In this document: positions 26,678 to 35,204 of the stretch, piece after piece | Layout: every line of letters begins with the position of its first letter | How positions within the stretch are numbered: position 1 is the first letter of the stretch | DNA from: Aurantibacter crassamenti | Lineage (GTDB): Bacteria; Bacteroidota; Bacteroidia; Flavobacteriales; Flavobacteriaceae | Reading direction: 5' to 3' | Length of the DNA stretch: 64,000 nucleotides | NCBI RefSeq assembly: GCF_016811105.1 | Contig: NZ_JAFBGM010000001.1 | Coordinates: forward strand, 682,001 to 746,000 | Translations under genes and position numbers: made by a program | Notes under the pieces: model-generated | What the model saw: the letters and a program-made list of their open reading frames with translations, nothing else | Told to the model about the DNA's origin: nothing | Databases searched by the model: none

Positions 26678-29260
26678 ATGAGACTTTTTTTAGGAATTGT
26701 TGTAATTTTTTGTTTGACAACTTCTTGCGGAGGGGTTAATTTATTTAACAAGAACGCAAAAAAAGATGTTAGCGAAACAAAGGTGTTATCAAAAGCAAAA
26801 GCTTATGATCAACTTCTTGTAAACAGCAGTACCACAAATGGTCTTTTTGATGTACATAAAGTGGATCAAAAATATTATTTTGAAATCCCTCACGACTTAT
26901 TAAATCGTGAAATTTTAGTTGTAACACGTTTTATAAAAACCCCTTCAGGTGCCAAAAGTTACGGTGGCGAAAAACTTGGTGAAAACACTATAATTTTCGA
27001 GAAAGGCCCCAACAACAATCTATTCTTACGAATCTCAACGCTTGTAAGTGCCGCCAATGAAGATGATGCTATTTCAAAAGCAGTAAACAATTCAAACATC
27101 ACTCCCATATTAGAGTCGTTTGAAATAAAGGCGAACAACGAAAAAGAAAACTCGTATGTTATTGATGTAACTAAATTTATCAATAGTGAAAATCCGCTTC
27201 TTGCATTAAGTACTTCACAGAAAGATTCATATAAGCTTACATCTTTAGAAAGTGATAAATCTTATATCAAAGAAATTAGTACGTTTCCTATGAACACCGA
27301 AATACGTACTGTAAAAACGTATAAGGCTAAAAGTACAAGTAGTAAAAATAAAAAGGAATTACCCGCTGCAATTTTAGCAGGTGTAGTGACACTTGAAATC
27401 AATAATTCTTTTGTGTTATTACCAAAAGAGCCAATGCGTAAAAGATATTACGATACAAGGGTAGGCTATTTTGCAAGTTCATATCTTGAATATGGCGATG
27501 ACCAACAAAAAGTAGATCGTAATACATACATTCATCGCTGGCGGTTAGAGCCGAAAACAGAAGACATTGAAAAATGGAAAAACGGCGAACTTGTTGAACC
27601 AAAAAAACCAATAGTCTATTATATAGATCCTGCAACACCAAAAAAATGGAGACCTTATCTAATTCAAGGAATCAACGATTGGCAAGTTGCTTTTGAACAA
27701 GCAGGATTTAAAAATGCAATTGTTGGCAAAGAATGGCCAGAAAATGACCCCAACATGAGCCTAGAAGATGCAAGATTCTCAGTGCTCAGATATTTTGCCT
27801 CTCCTTCAAAAAATGCATACGGCCCTAATATTGTTGATCCACGAAGTGGAGAAATTTTGGAAAGTCATATCGGATGGTATCATAATTTAATGAGCCTTTT
27901 ACATAGTTGGTATATGATTCAAGCCGGCGCCGTTGATGCGCGTGCTCAAAATATGGAATTCGATTCTGAACTTATGGGTGACCTTATACGTTTTGTATGT
28001 GCTCATGAAGTAGGACACACTTTAGGACTTAGACATAATATGGGTGCAAGTCATGCTACACCAGTTGAAAAACTTAGAGATGCTGAATGGCTAGAAAAAA
28101 ATGGACATACCAGTTCTATTATGGATTATGCTCGCTTTAATTATGTGGCCCAACCCGAAGACAATATTCCTGTGAAAGATTTAATGCCTAGAATTGGTGA
28201 TTATGATAAATGGGCTATTCAATGGGGATACTCAAGAATGCCAGAAGACTTAGCGTTGGTTGATGAAAAAGAACTGATGAGTCAAATGGTAACAGACAGT
28301 ATCGCTGCAAACAAAAGATTATGGTTTGGTGGTGAAGGTAGAGATTTTGACCCTCGTTCTCAGACTGAAGATTTAGGTGATGACGCAATGATTGCCAGTA
28401 ATTACGGAATATTAAATCTTCAACGAATTGCACCATGCGTTCGCGATTGGGTAAAAGCTCGTAATAGCGATGACTATTCTAACCTAGATGATATCTACAA
28501 AGCTTTAGTTAATCAATACAGTGATTATATCTTTCATGTAACAAAAAATATTGGCGGTATTTATGTAACGCCAAAAACGATGAGTGAAGAAGGTGAAATC
28601 TATAGATTGGTACCAAAGCAAACTCAGAAACAAGCATTAGCATTTTTAAATAATCATATTTTTAAAGAGCCGAAATGGTTACTTAGAAATGATATATTAA
28701 ACGCCATACAATCACCGCAGTCAAAAGAATCAGTGACCAAGACTATGGAAAGCGTGATGATGAATCTTTTAGGTGGAAGTCGATTAAGTCGAATGACATT
28801 TATTTCAGAACGATACGAACATGAAAACCCTTATCGACCTGAAGAATACATAGATGATTTAACGCAACTTGTATGGGGAGATATGAATGTTTTTTATCAA
28901 ACGAATACATACAAGAGAAAGCTTCAAAAAGCTTATGTCTCAAACATGATTAACCTGTACAAACCCGAAGAAGCTGACGGAATGGTTGAAGGTATTTTAG
29001 CCAAACTCTCAGAGGGTTACACATCAAATACTGATGTTCGATCATTAGCCTTAAACAATTTACTTTCGCTTCAGACCAATATCAAAAGAACACTACCGGT
29101 AATGACCGATCGATTAACAATTGCGCATCTACAATATTTAAAACGTGAAATTGAAAATGTTGTAGGAGATACTGATGATGCAAGACCGTTATTTGAACCG
29201 CTAATTCGTGACAACTCAATTCAGAGTGAGGGTGAGCAAAGCGAAGGCAAAGAGAATTAA
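26678..29260 (+). CDS. Secreted zinc metalloprotease, DUF5117/DUF5118/DUF4953 type
   Basis: Extracytoplasmic metzincin-like peptidase, about 860 residues. The frame begins at TTG 26660; ATG at 26678 (M-R-L-F-L-G-I-V) gives a signal peptide with a lipobox-like T-T-S-C. An N-terminal beta-rich region (DUF5118/DUF5117) runs to about residue 370. The zinc site is H-E-V-G-H-T-L-G-L-R-H (H443, H447, H453 from the ATG start), followed by a Met-turn S-I-M-D-Y-A-R-F-N-Y about 50 residues later. The C-terminal third is helical. Large proteins of this type are common and mostly uncharacterised in Bacteroidota. The gene stands alone: 157 bases after the epimerase and convergent, three bases apart, with the Kelch gene. 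Confidence 0.85.
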   Translation: MRLFLGIVVIFCLTTSCGGVNLFNKNAKKDVSETKVLSKAKAYDQLLVNSSTTNGLFDVHKVDQKYYFEIPHDLLNREILVVTRFIKTPSGAKSYGGEKLGENTIIFEKGPNNNLFLRISTLVSAANEDDAISKAVNNSNITPILESFEIKANNEKENSYVIDVTKFINSENPLLALSTSQKDSYKLTSLESDKSYIKEISTFPMNTEIRTVKTYKAKSTSSKNKKELPAAILAGVVTLEINNSFVLLPKEPMRKRYYDTRVGYFASSYLEYGDDQQKVDRNTYIHRWRLEPKTEDIEKWKNGELVEPKKPIVYYIDPATPKKWRPYLIQGINDWQVAFEQAGFKNAIVGKEWPENDPNMSLEDARFSVLRYFASPSKNAYGPNIVDPRSGEILESHIGWYHNLMSLLHSWYMIQAGAVDARAQNMEFDSELMGDLIRFVCAHEVGHTLGLRHNMGASHATPVEKLRDAEWLEKNGHTSSIMDYARFNYVAQPEDNIPVKDLMPRIGDYDKWAIQWGYSRMPEDLALVDEKELMSQMVTDSIAANKRLWFGGEGRDFDPRSQTEDLGDDAMIASNYGILNLQRIAPCVRDWVKARNSDDYSNLDDIYKALVNQYSDYIFHVTKNIGGIYVTPKTMSEEGEIYRLVPKQTQKQALAFLNNHIFKEPKWLLRNDILNAIQSPQSKESVTKTMESVMMNLLGGSRLSRMTFISERYEHENPYRPEEYIDDLTQLVWGDMNVFYQTNTYKRKLQKAYVSNMINLYKPEEADGMVEGILAKLSEGYTSNTDVRSLALNNLLSLQTNIKRTLPVMTDRLTIAHLQYLKREIENVVGDTDDARPLFEPLIRDNSIQSEGEQSEGKEN

Positions 29261-29263
29261 TTA

Positions 29264-30280
29264 TTATTCTTCATATTTTTCAGAAGTAAAAAGTTCTGGT
29301 TTACCACCTTTATTTCCACATCCTGAAGCTACATAAAGAGCTCCTTCATACGCTAACAAACCCGTACCATGTCTACCAACAATAAGTGATGGCATTTTTA
29401 CCCACTCATTAGAATCTAAATCAAGTGCTTCTACTTCTGAATGCGCCTTGTCTTGTTTATTAGATTCGCCACCAGCTACCACAACTTTACCATTATACAA
29501 TAGGGCCATATTTCCAGCTCTTTGTGTAGGAATTTCAGAGGCCAAGGTAGTCCATGAGTTTGTATTTATATCATATACATCAACTTCTGAAATAGTGCCG
29601 GCAAAACCATCATCAGGATCTATACCTGTGTTTCTGCCAGCTAATGCATAAATTTTATCATTGGCCACAACAGCTTGAAAATGATCTCGTGGTCGAGGGG
29701 CATTCTCTAAAATTTCCCATTCTCCTGTAACAGGGTCATAACGATCTAACCAATTTTTATGATCACCTACATGTCCATTTTTTATTCCGCAAGCCATATA
29801 AATTTTACCGTCATTCAGAATATTTCCTGTTGAACCACGGCGTCTTTCTTCCGGAATTTCATCACCTTTTTCCCAACTATCTAACTCAGGGTTATAAATA
29901 TAAACATGAGTTGTTGGCGTTTCGTTCGGCCAACCGCCGGTAAGGGCATTAATGATATAAACTTTATTATTAAAAACTATAGGTTGAAAATGATGCATTT
30001 CAATTGGCGGCTTTGCACCAAGAGTCCAACTTTTTAATTTAGGATCAAAAATACTTACAGGTCTTATGTCTCTACCTCCTAATAAATAAAATTTATCACC
30101 TACACGAACAAAAGCAGCCTCATGTCGTTGAACAGGTTTACTACCATCACTTGATTCAAGATTAACCCATGAATTAACTTGAGTCTCAACAGTACTAATT
30201 TCTGCTTTTTTAGAATTTTCTTTAGTCTCTTTACATCCTAATAAAACAAAAAAACATAGAATAAAAACATAATTTTTCAT
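29264..30280 (-). CDS. Kelch-repeat beta-propeller lipoprotein
   Basis: A 338-residue lipoprotein (lipobox L-L-G-C) whose mature part is a Kelch propeller of six or so blades. Each blade carries the G-G / Y-x-P-x-x-x-x-W pattern, for example Y-N-P-E-L-D-S-W, Y-D-P-V-T-G-E-W and Y-D-I-N-T-N-S-W. Kelch propellers of this size include N-acetylneuraminate mutarotase (NanM) and sugar-binding or galactose-oxidase-like proteins; I see no catalytic signature to decide. It is divergent from the sorbosone-dehydrogenase-like gene, and a TAnnTTTG promoter element and an inverted repeat lie between them. Confidence 0.88.
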   Translation of the reverse strand: MKNYVFILCFFVLLGCKETKENSKKAEISTVETQVNSWVNLESSDGSKPVQRHEAAFVRVGDKFYLLGGRDIRPVSIFDPKLKSWTLGAKPPIEMHHFQPIVFNNKVYIINALTGGWPNETPTTHVYIYNPELDSWEKGDEIPEERRRGSTGNILNDGKIYMACGIKNGHVGDHKNWLDRYDPVTGEWEILENAPRPRDHFQAVVANDKIYALAGRNTGIDPDDGFAGTISEVDVYDINTNSWTTLASEIPTQRAGNMALLYNGKVVVAGGESNKQDKAHSEVEALDLDSNEWVKMPSLIVGRHGTGLLAYEGALYVASGCGNKGGKPELFTSEKYEE

Positions 30281-30305
30281 AAGTACTCTTTATAAAATAT
30301 CTATT

Positions 30306-30313
30306 CAAAGTTA
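30306..30313 (-). promoter_or_regulatory. Candidate promoter -7 element of the Kelch gene
   Basis: On the minus strand the bases read TAACTTTG, an exact TAnnTTTG match 26 bases before the Kelch ATG. No clear -33 TTTG is seen; instead the inverted repeat at 30334-30365 occupies that position. Confidence 0.35.
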
Positions 30314-30333
30314 ACAAGAAGTAAACTACTTTT

Positions 30334-30365
30334 TAAATAGCTACTAAATATAGCAAAGCTATTTA
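30334..30365. repeat. Inverted repeat TAAATAGCT-N14-AGCTATTTA in a divergent promoter region
   Basis: Two perfect 9-bp arms at 30334-30342 and 30357-30365, 14 bases apart, in the gap between the divergent Kelch and sorbosone-dehydrogenase-like genes. It overlaps where the -33 region of the Kelch promoter would be, so an activator or repressor site is plausible. It could also be a cruciform without function. Confidence 0.35.
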
Positions 30366-30451
30366 TAATTTATATGCCATAAATGACTTTGAAATAGTAA
30401 CTTTAACCCTTACCAAACCAACAAAAGAAACATAATAAATCAACTTACATT

Positions 30452-31702
30452 ATGAAAAAATTATCGCTTTATGCAGTAATATTATTTGCATCTATATTCT
30501 TTGTTCAATGTAAAAATGAAACTAAAGAAACCGCAAAAAAAGTCACTAACAACACCTTTTTAAAAGCACCTGAAGGATTTTCTGTTCAAGAAATTGGCAC
30601 AGAATTAGGTAAAGTACGTCATTTAACTGTTGCAGAAAACGGAGATGTTTATGCCAACAGATCTACTTTAAAAGACGGTAAAAGTATTATTGTTCTAAAG
30701 GATAAAAACAATGATGGAACTATTGATGAACAACAAGAGTTTTCTGATGTGCCTGGCACCGGAATTTTAGCAAATAGAGACTACTTATATGCCTCTTCAA
30801 ATTCTGGGGTGTATCGTTATAAAATGAATGAAAACAGTGAAATTATTGACACTACAAATCCTGAGTTAATAGTAGAAGGACTCATAGATATGGGTCGTGA
30901 TAATGCAAAACCATTTGTAATAGATAATGAAAATAATTTATATGTTACTATAGGTTCATGGAACGATGCCTGTAGAGATCCAGAAACAAAAGAAGGCATG
31001 ATACCTTGTATCATTTTAGATTCAGCTGCTGGTATTTGGAGGTTTAACGCTGACAAGTTGGGTCAAACTTTTGCGGATGGCACACGTTACGTAACCGGAC
31101 TTAAAAACGCAGTTGGCATTACATGGAATTTTAAAACGAATTCATTATTCGTAACTGATCATGGCCGAGGTGGATTAAGCAATTTCTATCCAGAGGTTTT
31201 TACTGAAAAACAAAATAATGAATTGCCTTCTGAAACTTTTTATGAATTAAAAGAAAATGATAATGCCGGATGGCCATCAACATACTATGACCATCAAAAA
31301 AACAAAAGAGTACTTGCACCCGAATATGGTGGTGATGGTGAAAAAATAAGTGATGAAAAATTCGTAGAACCAATAGTAGGGTTTCCAGCACATTTAGGCC
31401 CTAATGATGTATTGTTTTATACAGGTGACATGTTTCCAGAGCGATATAAAAATGGAGCTTTCATTGCCATGCACAATCAATCTTCAGAATTAGATAAAGG
31501 GTTTTTTGTAGCTTTTGTTCCTTTTAAAAACGGAAAACCATCTGGAGACTGGGAAATTTTCTTAGATAACTTTGCGGGTATAGATGCATCAATACCAGAC
31601 GACACATTGAAACATAGACCTTGTGGTTTAGCTCAAGGGCCTGATGGGGCACTTTACGTAGGAGATGATTTTGGTGGTAGTATATTTAAAATTACTTTTT
31701 AA
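30452..31702 (+). CDS. Sorbosone-dehydrogenase-like beta-propeller lipoprotein
   Basis: Lipoprotein (lipobox V-Q-C) of 416 residues with a six-bladed propeller of the soluble glucose dehydrogenase / L-sorbosone dehydrogenase family. K-A-P-E-G-F-S-V and V-R-H-L-T-V-A-E-N-G-D near the start, V-T-D-H-G-R-G-G in the middle, and D-G-A-L-Y-V-G-D-D-F-G-G at the end are typical. Relatives use PQQ to oxidise sugars in the periplasm; several Bacteroidota members have no proven activity. K-D-K-N-N-D-G-T-I-D-E also resembles a calcium loop. It faces the GDPD gene tail to tail with a bidirectional terminator between them. Confidence 0.85.
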   Translation: MKKLSLYAVILFASIFFVQCKNETKETAKKVTNNTFLKAPEGFSVQEIGTELGKVRHLTVAENGDVYANRSTLKDGKSIIVLKDKNNDGTIDEQQEFSDVPGTGILANRDYLYASSNSGVYRYKMNENSEIIDTTNPELIVEGLIDMGRDNAKPFVIDNENNLYVTIGSWNDACRDPETKEGMIPCIILDSAAGIWRFNADKLGQTFADGTRYVTGLKNAVGITWNFKTNSLFVTDHGRGGLSNFYPEVFTEKQNNELPSETFYELKENDNAGWPSTYYDHQKNKRVLAPEYGGDGEKISDEKFVEPIVGFPAHLGPNDVLFYTGDMFPERYKNGAFIAMHNQSSELDKGFFVAFVPFKNGKPSGDWEIFLDNFAGIDASIPDDTLKHRPCGLAQGPDGALYVGDDFGGSIFKITF

Positions 31703-31722
31703 ATATACTCGTTTAAACATTG

Positions 31723-31762
31723 ATTAGATTTCTACTATTTTGCAAAATAGTAGAAATCTAAT
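31723..31762. terminator. Perfect 40-bp palindrome between convergent genes
   Basis: Every base of 31723-31742 pairs with 31743-31762; the centre is TTTTGCAAAA. It lies between the stop of the sorbosone-dehydrogenase-like gene and that of the glycerophosphodiesterase and would form a bidirectional terminator hairpin, with AT-rich flanks on both sides. Confidence 0.8.
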
Positions 31763-31765
31763 TAT

Positions 31766-32626
31766 TTAATGATGTAAATTTTTAGAACGCAACAATTGTA
31801 ATATTAATTCCGGCTCATCGGTTTGTATCATATTAGCTCCGTATTTTAGAACATCTTCTAGAACTTTTTCACCCTTACCGGCACGCATTAACGAATCTGA
31901 ATCACCCAAGGTATTTATCCAGATTCTAGCATTATTCTTTTTAAGCATTTCGGTCAATTCTTGAGTATAGAATTTTGAATCTATGTGTACAGCTGGAGGT
32001 GCATATCTCGTAATTGCTGAATCTGCCATTTGGTAGTTATAAGCTCTCGGCATTAATTTAGCTGTTTTATCTAGTTCTAATATTCTATCCAATTGCTCAT
32101 AATCGTTATCAAAGTAAAACGCTTCATTAGTTGTACCCGTCTTTCTCAGCACAGCCAAAATTCCTTCAACATTATCCGTTTTCATATCAATATCCACCAT
32201 TATTCTCCCTTTGGTAACGTTTAAGAACTCTTCAAAAGTTGGTATGGTTTCTTTACTTATTTTACCGTTTGGTGTTTTAAGATTATAGGTTCTAATCTCT
32301 GCAAAAGTTAACTCTTCAACCTTACCTTTTCCGGTAGTAGTTCTATCGATACTAGAATCATGCATTAAAATTAAATACCCGTCTTTGGTTGTTTTCACAT
32401 CAGCCTCAACAATATCAACACCTAACTGTATTGCTTTCTTAGTTGATGCAATTGAATTTTCAAAATTACCATTGTGTGCTCCTCGATGTGCAGCTACAAG
32501 AACAGTATTAGCATTAGAATCATGAAACAGACGTAAAACTTCAGGCAGATCTGTAGTGTTTTTTACACTGGCACAGGACATGAAAAAGACCCCGACAAAA
32601 AGAACTAAATACTTAAAATTTCTCAT
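31766..32626 (-). CDS. Glycerophosphodiester phosphodiesterase lipoprotein
   Basis: Hydrolyses glycerophosphodiesters to an alcohol and glycerol-3-phosphate. The 286-residue protein has a lipobox (F-M-S-C, C18) and the full GDPD signature: A-A-H-R-G (H47, R48), V-E-A-D-V (E74, D76) and L-M-H-D (H89). It is therefore outside the cytoplasm. The propeller-toroid gene ends 38 bases upstream on the same strand, so the two are probably one operon. If it acts on glycerophosphoethanolamine, its product would feed the amine operon at 7-13 kb, but no such link is shown here. Confidence 0.93.
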   Translation of the reverse strand: MRNFKYLVLFVGVFFMSCASVKNTTDLPEVLRLFHDSNANTVLVAAHRGAHNGNFENSIASTKKAIQLGVDIVEADVKTTKDGYLILMHDSSIDRTTTGKGKVEELTFAEIRTYNLKTPNGKISKETIPTFEEFLNVTKGRIMVDIDMKTDNVEGILAVLRKTGTTNEAFYFDNDYEQLDRILELDKTAKLMPRAYNYQMADSAITRYAPPAVHIDSKFYTQELTEMLKKNNARIWINTLGDSDSLMRAGKGEKVLEDVLKYGANMIQTDEPELILQLLRSKNLHH

Positions 32627-32664
32627 TTTAATATGATATTGACTTAAAAAAATCTATAAACTCT

Positions 32665-34866
32665 TTATTGTTTAGGTTCACTAATTAATTCTGCGTAACG
32701 ACCTGCCCAATAAGGCAACAAGTAAATATAAGGGGCATATTCTTGCATACCGCTACCACCATCATTTCTATATGCGCCATTGTGTTTATGTAAAACGCGC
32801 TCGTCTGGCGGCAATACTTCTGAATAGGTTTGACTTCGGAAATTCGGCTCAATTTTTACTAAATCTTTACGATGACTATTATCAATTTTCCAGTCAATCA
32901 TATCCATCGGATATTCACGTAGATTCCATGCAGATTCTTCAACATCAACTTTCGTTGCACCTGTTAATGCAAATAAATAGTTCCACAGTGGATTTTTTTC
33001 TGAACGTTCAATTTCCCAATGGCTTTTTACAGTCTCGAAATGCTTTGCTCGCTGTTCTTCTGTAAACGAATAATTAACAAAACCTGGGATAGTTAAAAAA
33101 TACATTTCATCATCAGAGTGGTTCCATTTGTCACTCAAATACTCTCCTTCTTCAAAACCAATTACAGTGGCAGGTCTATTTGCATTTTCATCGTAACCAT
33201 AGCGTTTAATTAACTTAAGGGCTGCTTTTTTATACTTTTCGTCTTTTGTAAAATGATATGTAGTTTGTAAAAAAGAAAGAATTAGTGTAGAGTTTAATCT
33301 TCTATCGCCAACATTTATAGGAAAACTATTTACATATTTCGGATTCCATTTACCCCACGCAGTTGGCTTACCATTCCAATCAACCAGATACCAATTATTA
33401 TCCATAATATGATCCATTTGAATTTTGAGTTGATGTATTGCTCGATTTCTCCATTCTTTATCTGGTGCCAACTCTGCAAAAAGCGCATGAACATAAAAAT
33501 GCGCACAAGATTCATCACTACTTGTTGTTGATTTCCATCGCCATTTTTTATCTTCTGCTAATTGCCAAATTCTTCCATTTTCAGCAACATGTTTCTTATA
33601 CCATTCTTCGGAAAAACCATTGGCATGCAAACCAACTTCATAGCCATCACGTTCAAAAGATCTTGCCGGAAAACCATGCATAGGAGGAAGTGCTGTTAAC
33701 CTTTCCATTGCTTCAAAAGCTTCATATGCATTTTGCTTTGCATCTTCATCTTTAGTTACCGCATAGCGATATAACTCGCCAGCTAAATACATGCCTGTCC
33801 ATAAACCATCATTATCGGTATCTTGAAAAGACCCTGAAGTCAAATCACCCTCAGTTTTAAATCTGAGATTCGCAGTAAAACCATATCGTATATGTCGACT
33901 ACGTTGAATTTTTTGAAAATATGCTGCTTTATCAGCGAGCGTCATTGGCACAAAATTAATTTGTGACAAACCTTCTTTTGTTGCGATTAGCACACTGTTC
34001 TCAGGACCCTGAGTAATATCAATAACTTCATCATCAACCAACCAACGTTTAGACGCATAATAATCATACTTACCGTCTTCACGTAATTTAAATGCTCCTT
34101 TTGTTGAGCCAAACCATAAATTATCATTTATGGTTTTTATAGAAGTAATTTCCGTCCAAGGTAGTTTTTGATTAATATCACTTTCGACATGAGCTTTGCC
34201 AGACAATGTGATAAGCCCATCATTTGTACCTATAATTATATCGTCTTTATAAGCTTCAAAAGCAGTAAGATTAGCTCCAGTAAAAATCTTTTTTAGTTCT
34301 AGTTTTTGACTTGACAACTCAAATAATGAATTCGCATTTAATACTAAAAAACTGCTGTTTTGTTTATTGTATTTAATTGAAATTGGGTTTAATCCATTTT
34401 GATTTGTTTCCCAAATAGTTTTCCCTTCTTTATCAAATAATTTTAATTCATTTGCTGTGGCAACTAGCACATTAAAATCATCACCCATTACAAAATGTGT
34501 TGGAGACTGAAAACCATGCTCCACTTCATAGGTACCAGCCCAAGCATTACTAAAAACAGAAGTGTCAGTCAAATAAACAAACTGATTTTGATAGCTATCA
34601 AAAGCTATTATTTTCATATCAGTCAAGGGTCTATATTGCAAATCAGATGTCAATTCATTTTCTAAGGCATTTAATAGACCTTCATTAGAAAGCATTTTTA
34701 TTGCTAAATTTCGATCACTTCTAACTTGAAATAAAGTAGTCTCTTTTATCTTTTCATTTAATTGAAATTTCTCAGCGTAGTCTTGAATATAAGGTGCGTC
34801 AGTATACTGTTGTGCGTTTGCTATAAATGTTAGCATTAAACCCACTGCAAAAATTAGATTTTTCAT
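32665..34866 (-). CDS. Secreted beta-propeller plus (alpha/alpha) toroid protein, function unknown
   Basis: I do not recognise this 733-residue protein as a known enzyme. It has a signal peptide (ends A-N-A-Q-Q). Residues about 50-320 are propeller-like, with repeats such as N-D-N-L-W-F-G-S-T-K-G and N-S-V-L-I-A-T-K-E-G-L-S that resemble two-component-regulator propellers. Residues about 340-720 look like an (alpha/alpha)6 toroid: D-N-D-G-L-W-T-G-M-Y-L-A-G-E-L, then H-G-F-P-A-R-S-F and S-S-D-E-S-C-A-H-F-Y. Aromatic- and acid-rich loops in that half suggest sugar binding or lysis. It is transcribed with the GDPD gene downstream. Whether it is a glycosidase, a lyase or a sensor-like protein is open. 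Confidence 0.75.
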   Translation of the reverse strand: MKNLIFAVGLMLTFIANAQQYTDAPYIQDYAEKFQLNEKIKETTLFQVRSDRNLAIKMLSNEGLLNALENELTSDLQYRPLTDMKIIAFDSYQNQFVYLTDTSVFSNAWAGTYEVEHGFQSPTHFVMGDDFNVLVATANELKLFDKEGKTIWETNQNGLNPISIKYNKQNSSFLVLNANSLFELSSQKLELKKIFTGANLTAFEAYKDDIIIGTNDGLITLSGKAHVESDINQKLPWTEITSIKTINDNLWFGSTKGAFKLREDGKYDYYASKRWLVDDEVIDITQGPENSVLIATKEGLSQINFVPMTLADKAAYFQKIQRSRHIRYGFTANLRFKTEGDLTSGSFQDTDNDGLWTGMYLAGELYRYAVTKDEDAKQNAYEAFEAMERLTALPPMHGFPARSFERDGYEVGLHANGFSEEWYKKHVAENGRIWQLAEDKKWRWKSTTSSDESCAHFYVHALFAELAPDKEWRNRAIHQLKIQMDHIMDNNWYLVDWNGKPTAWGKWNPKYVNSFPINVGDRRLNSTLILSFLQTTYHFTKDEKYKKAALKLIKRYGYDENANRPATVIGFEEGEYLSDKWNHSDDEMYFLTIPGFVNYSFTEEQRAKHFETVKSHWEIERSEKNPLWNYLFALTGATKVDVEESAWNLREYPMDMIDWKIDNSHRKDLVKIEPNFRSQTYSEVLPPDERVLHKHNGAYRNDGGSGMQEYAPYIYLLPYWAGRYAELISEPKQ

Positions 34867-35204
34867 AACTTATTGTATTACTATAAGCGCATAAAATTAC
34901 TTAGATCTAAAAGGGTTTGTTACATCATTATTGATTAAAATACATGTTATTTTGACCTATTTTACAGATAAAATCATTGTTTTGCTATTTAAATATATGC
35001 GTAAATATTTTTACAAAGCTTCAAAAGACAACATATACAGGTGTTTTAGAGTATCAATTTGTATTCAAAAGAACAAAATCAACAATATAGCCAGTATAGA
35101 AAAAGGGTAATTTTCTATATAAATAAATCAAGAATCATGAAGTGATTTATAATAGTCATCATTATATTTAGTACTATCAGCCGCAACACTACAATTTGAA
35201 CATA
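34867..35204. other. Divergent intergenic region, AT-rich
   Basis: No gene is seen. A 9-bp hairpin, TATAGAAAA at 35095-35103 with TTTTCTATA at 35111-35119, lies about 85 bases upstream of the FG-GAP gene and may belong to its leader. I found no exact TAnnTTTG element for either gene. Confidence 0.45.
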
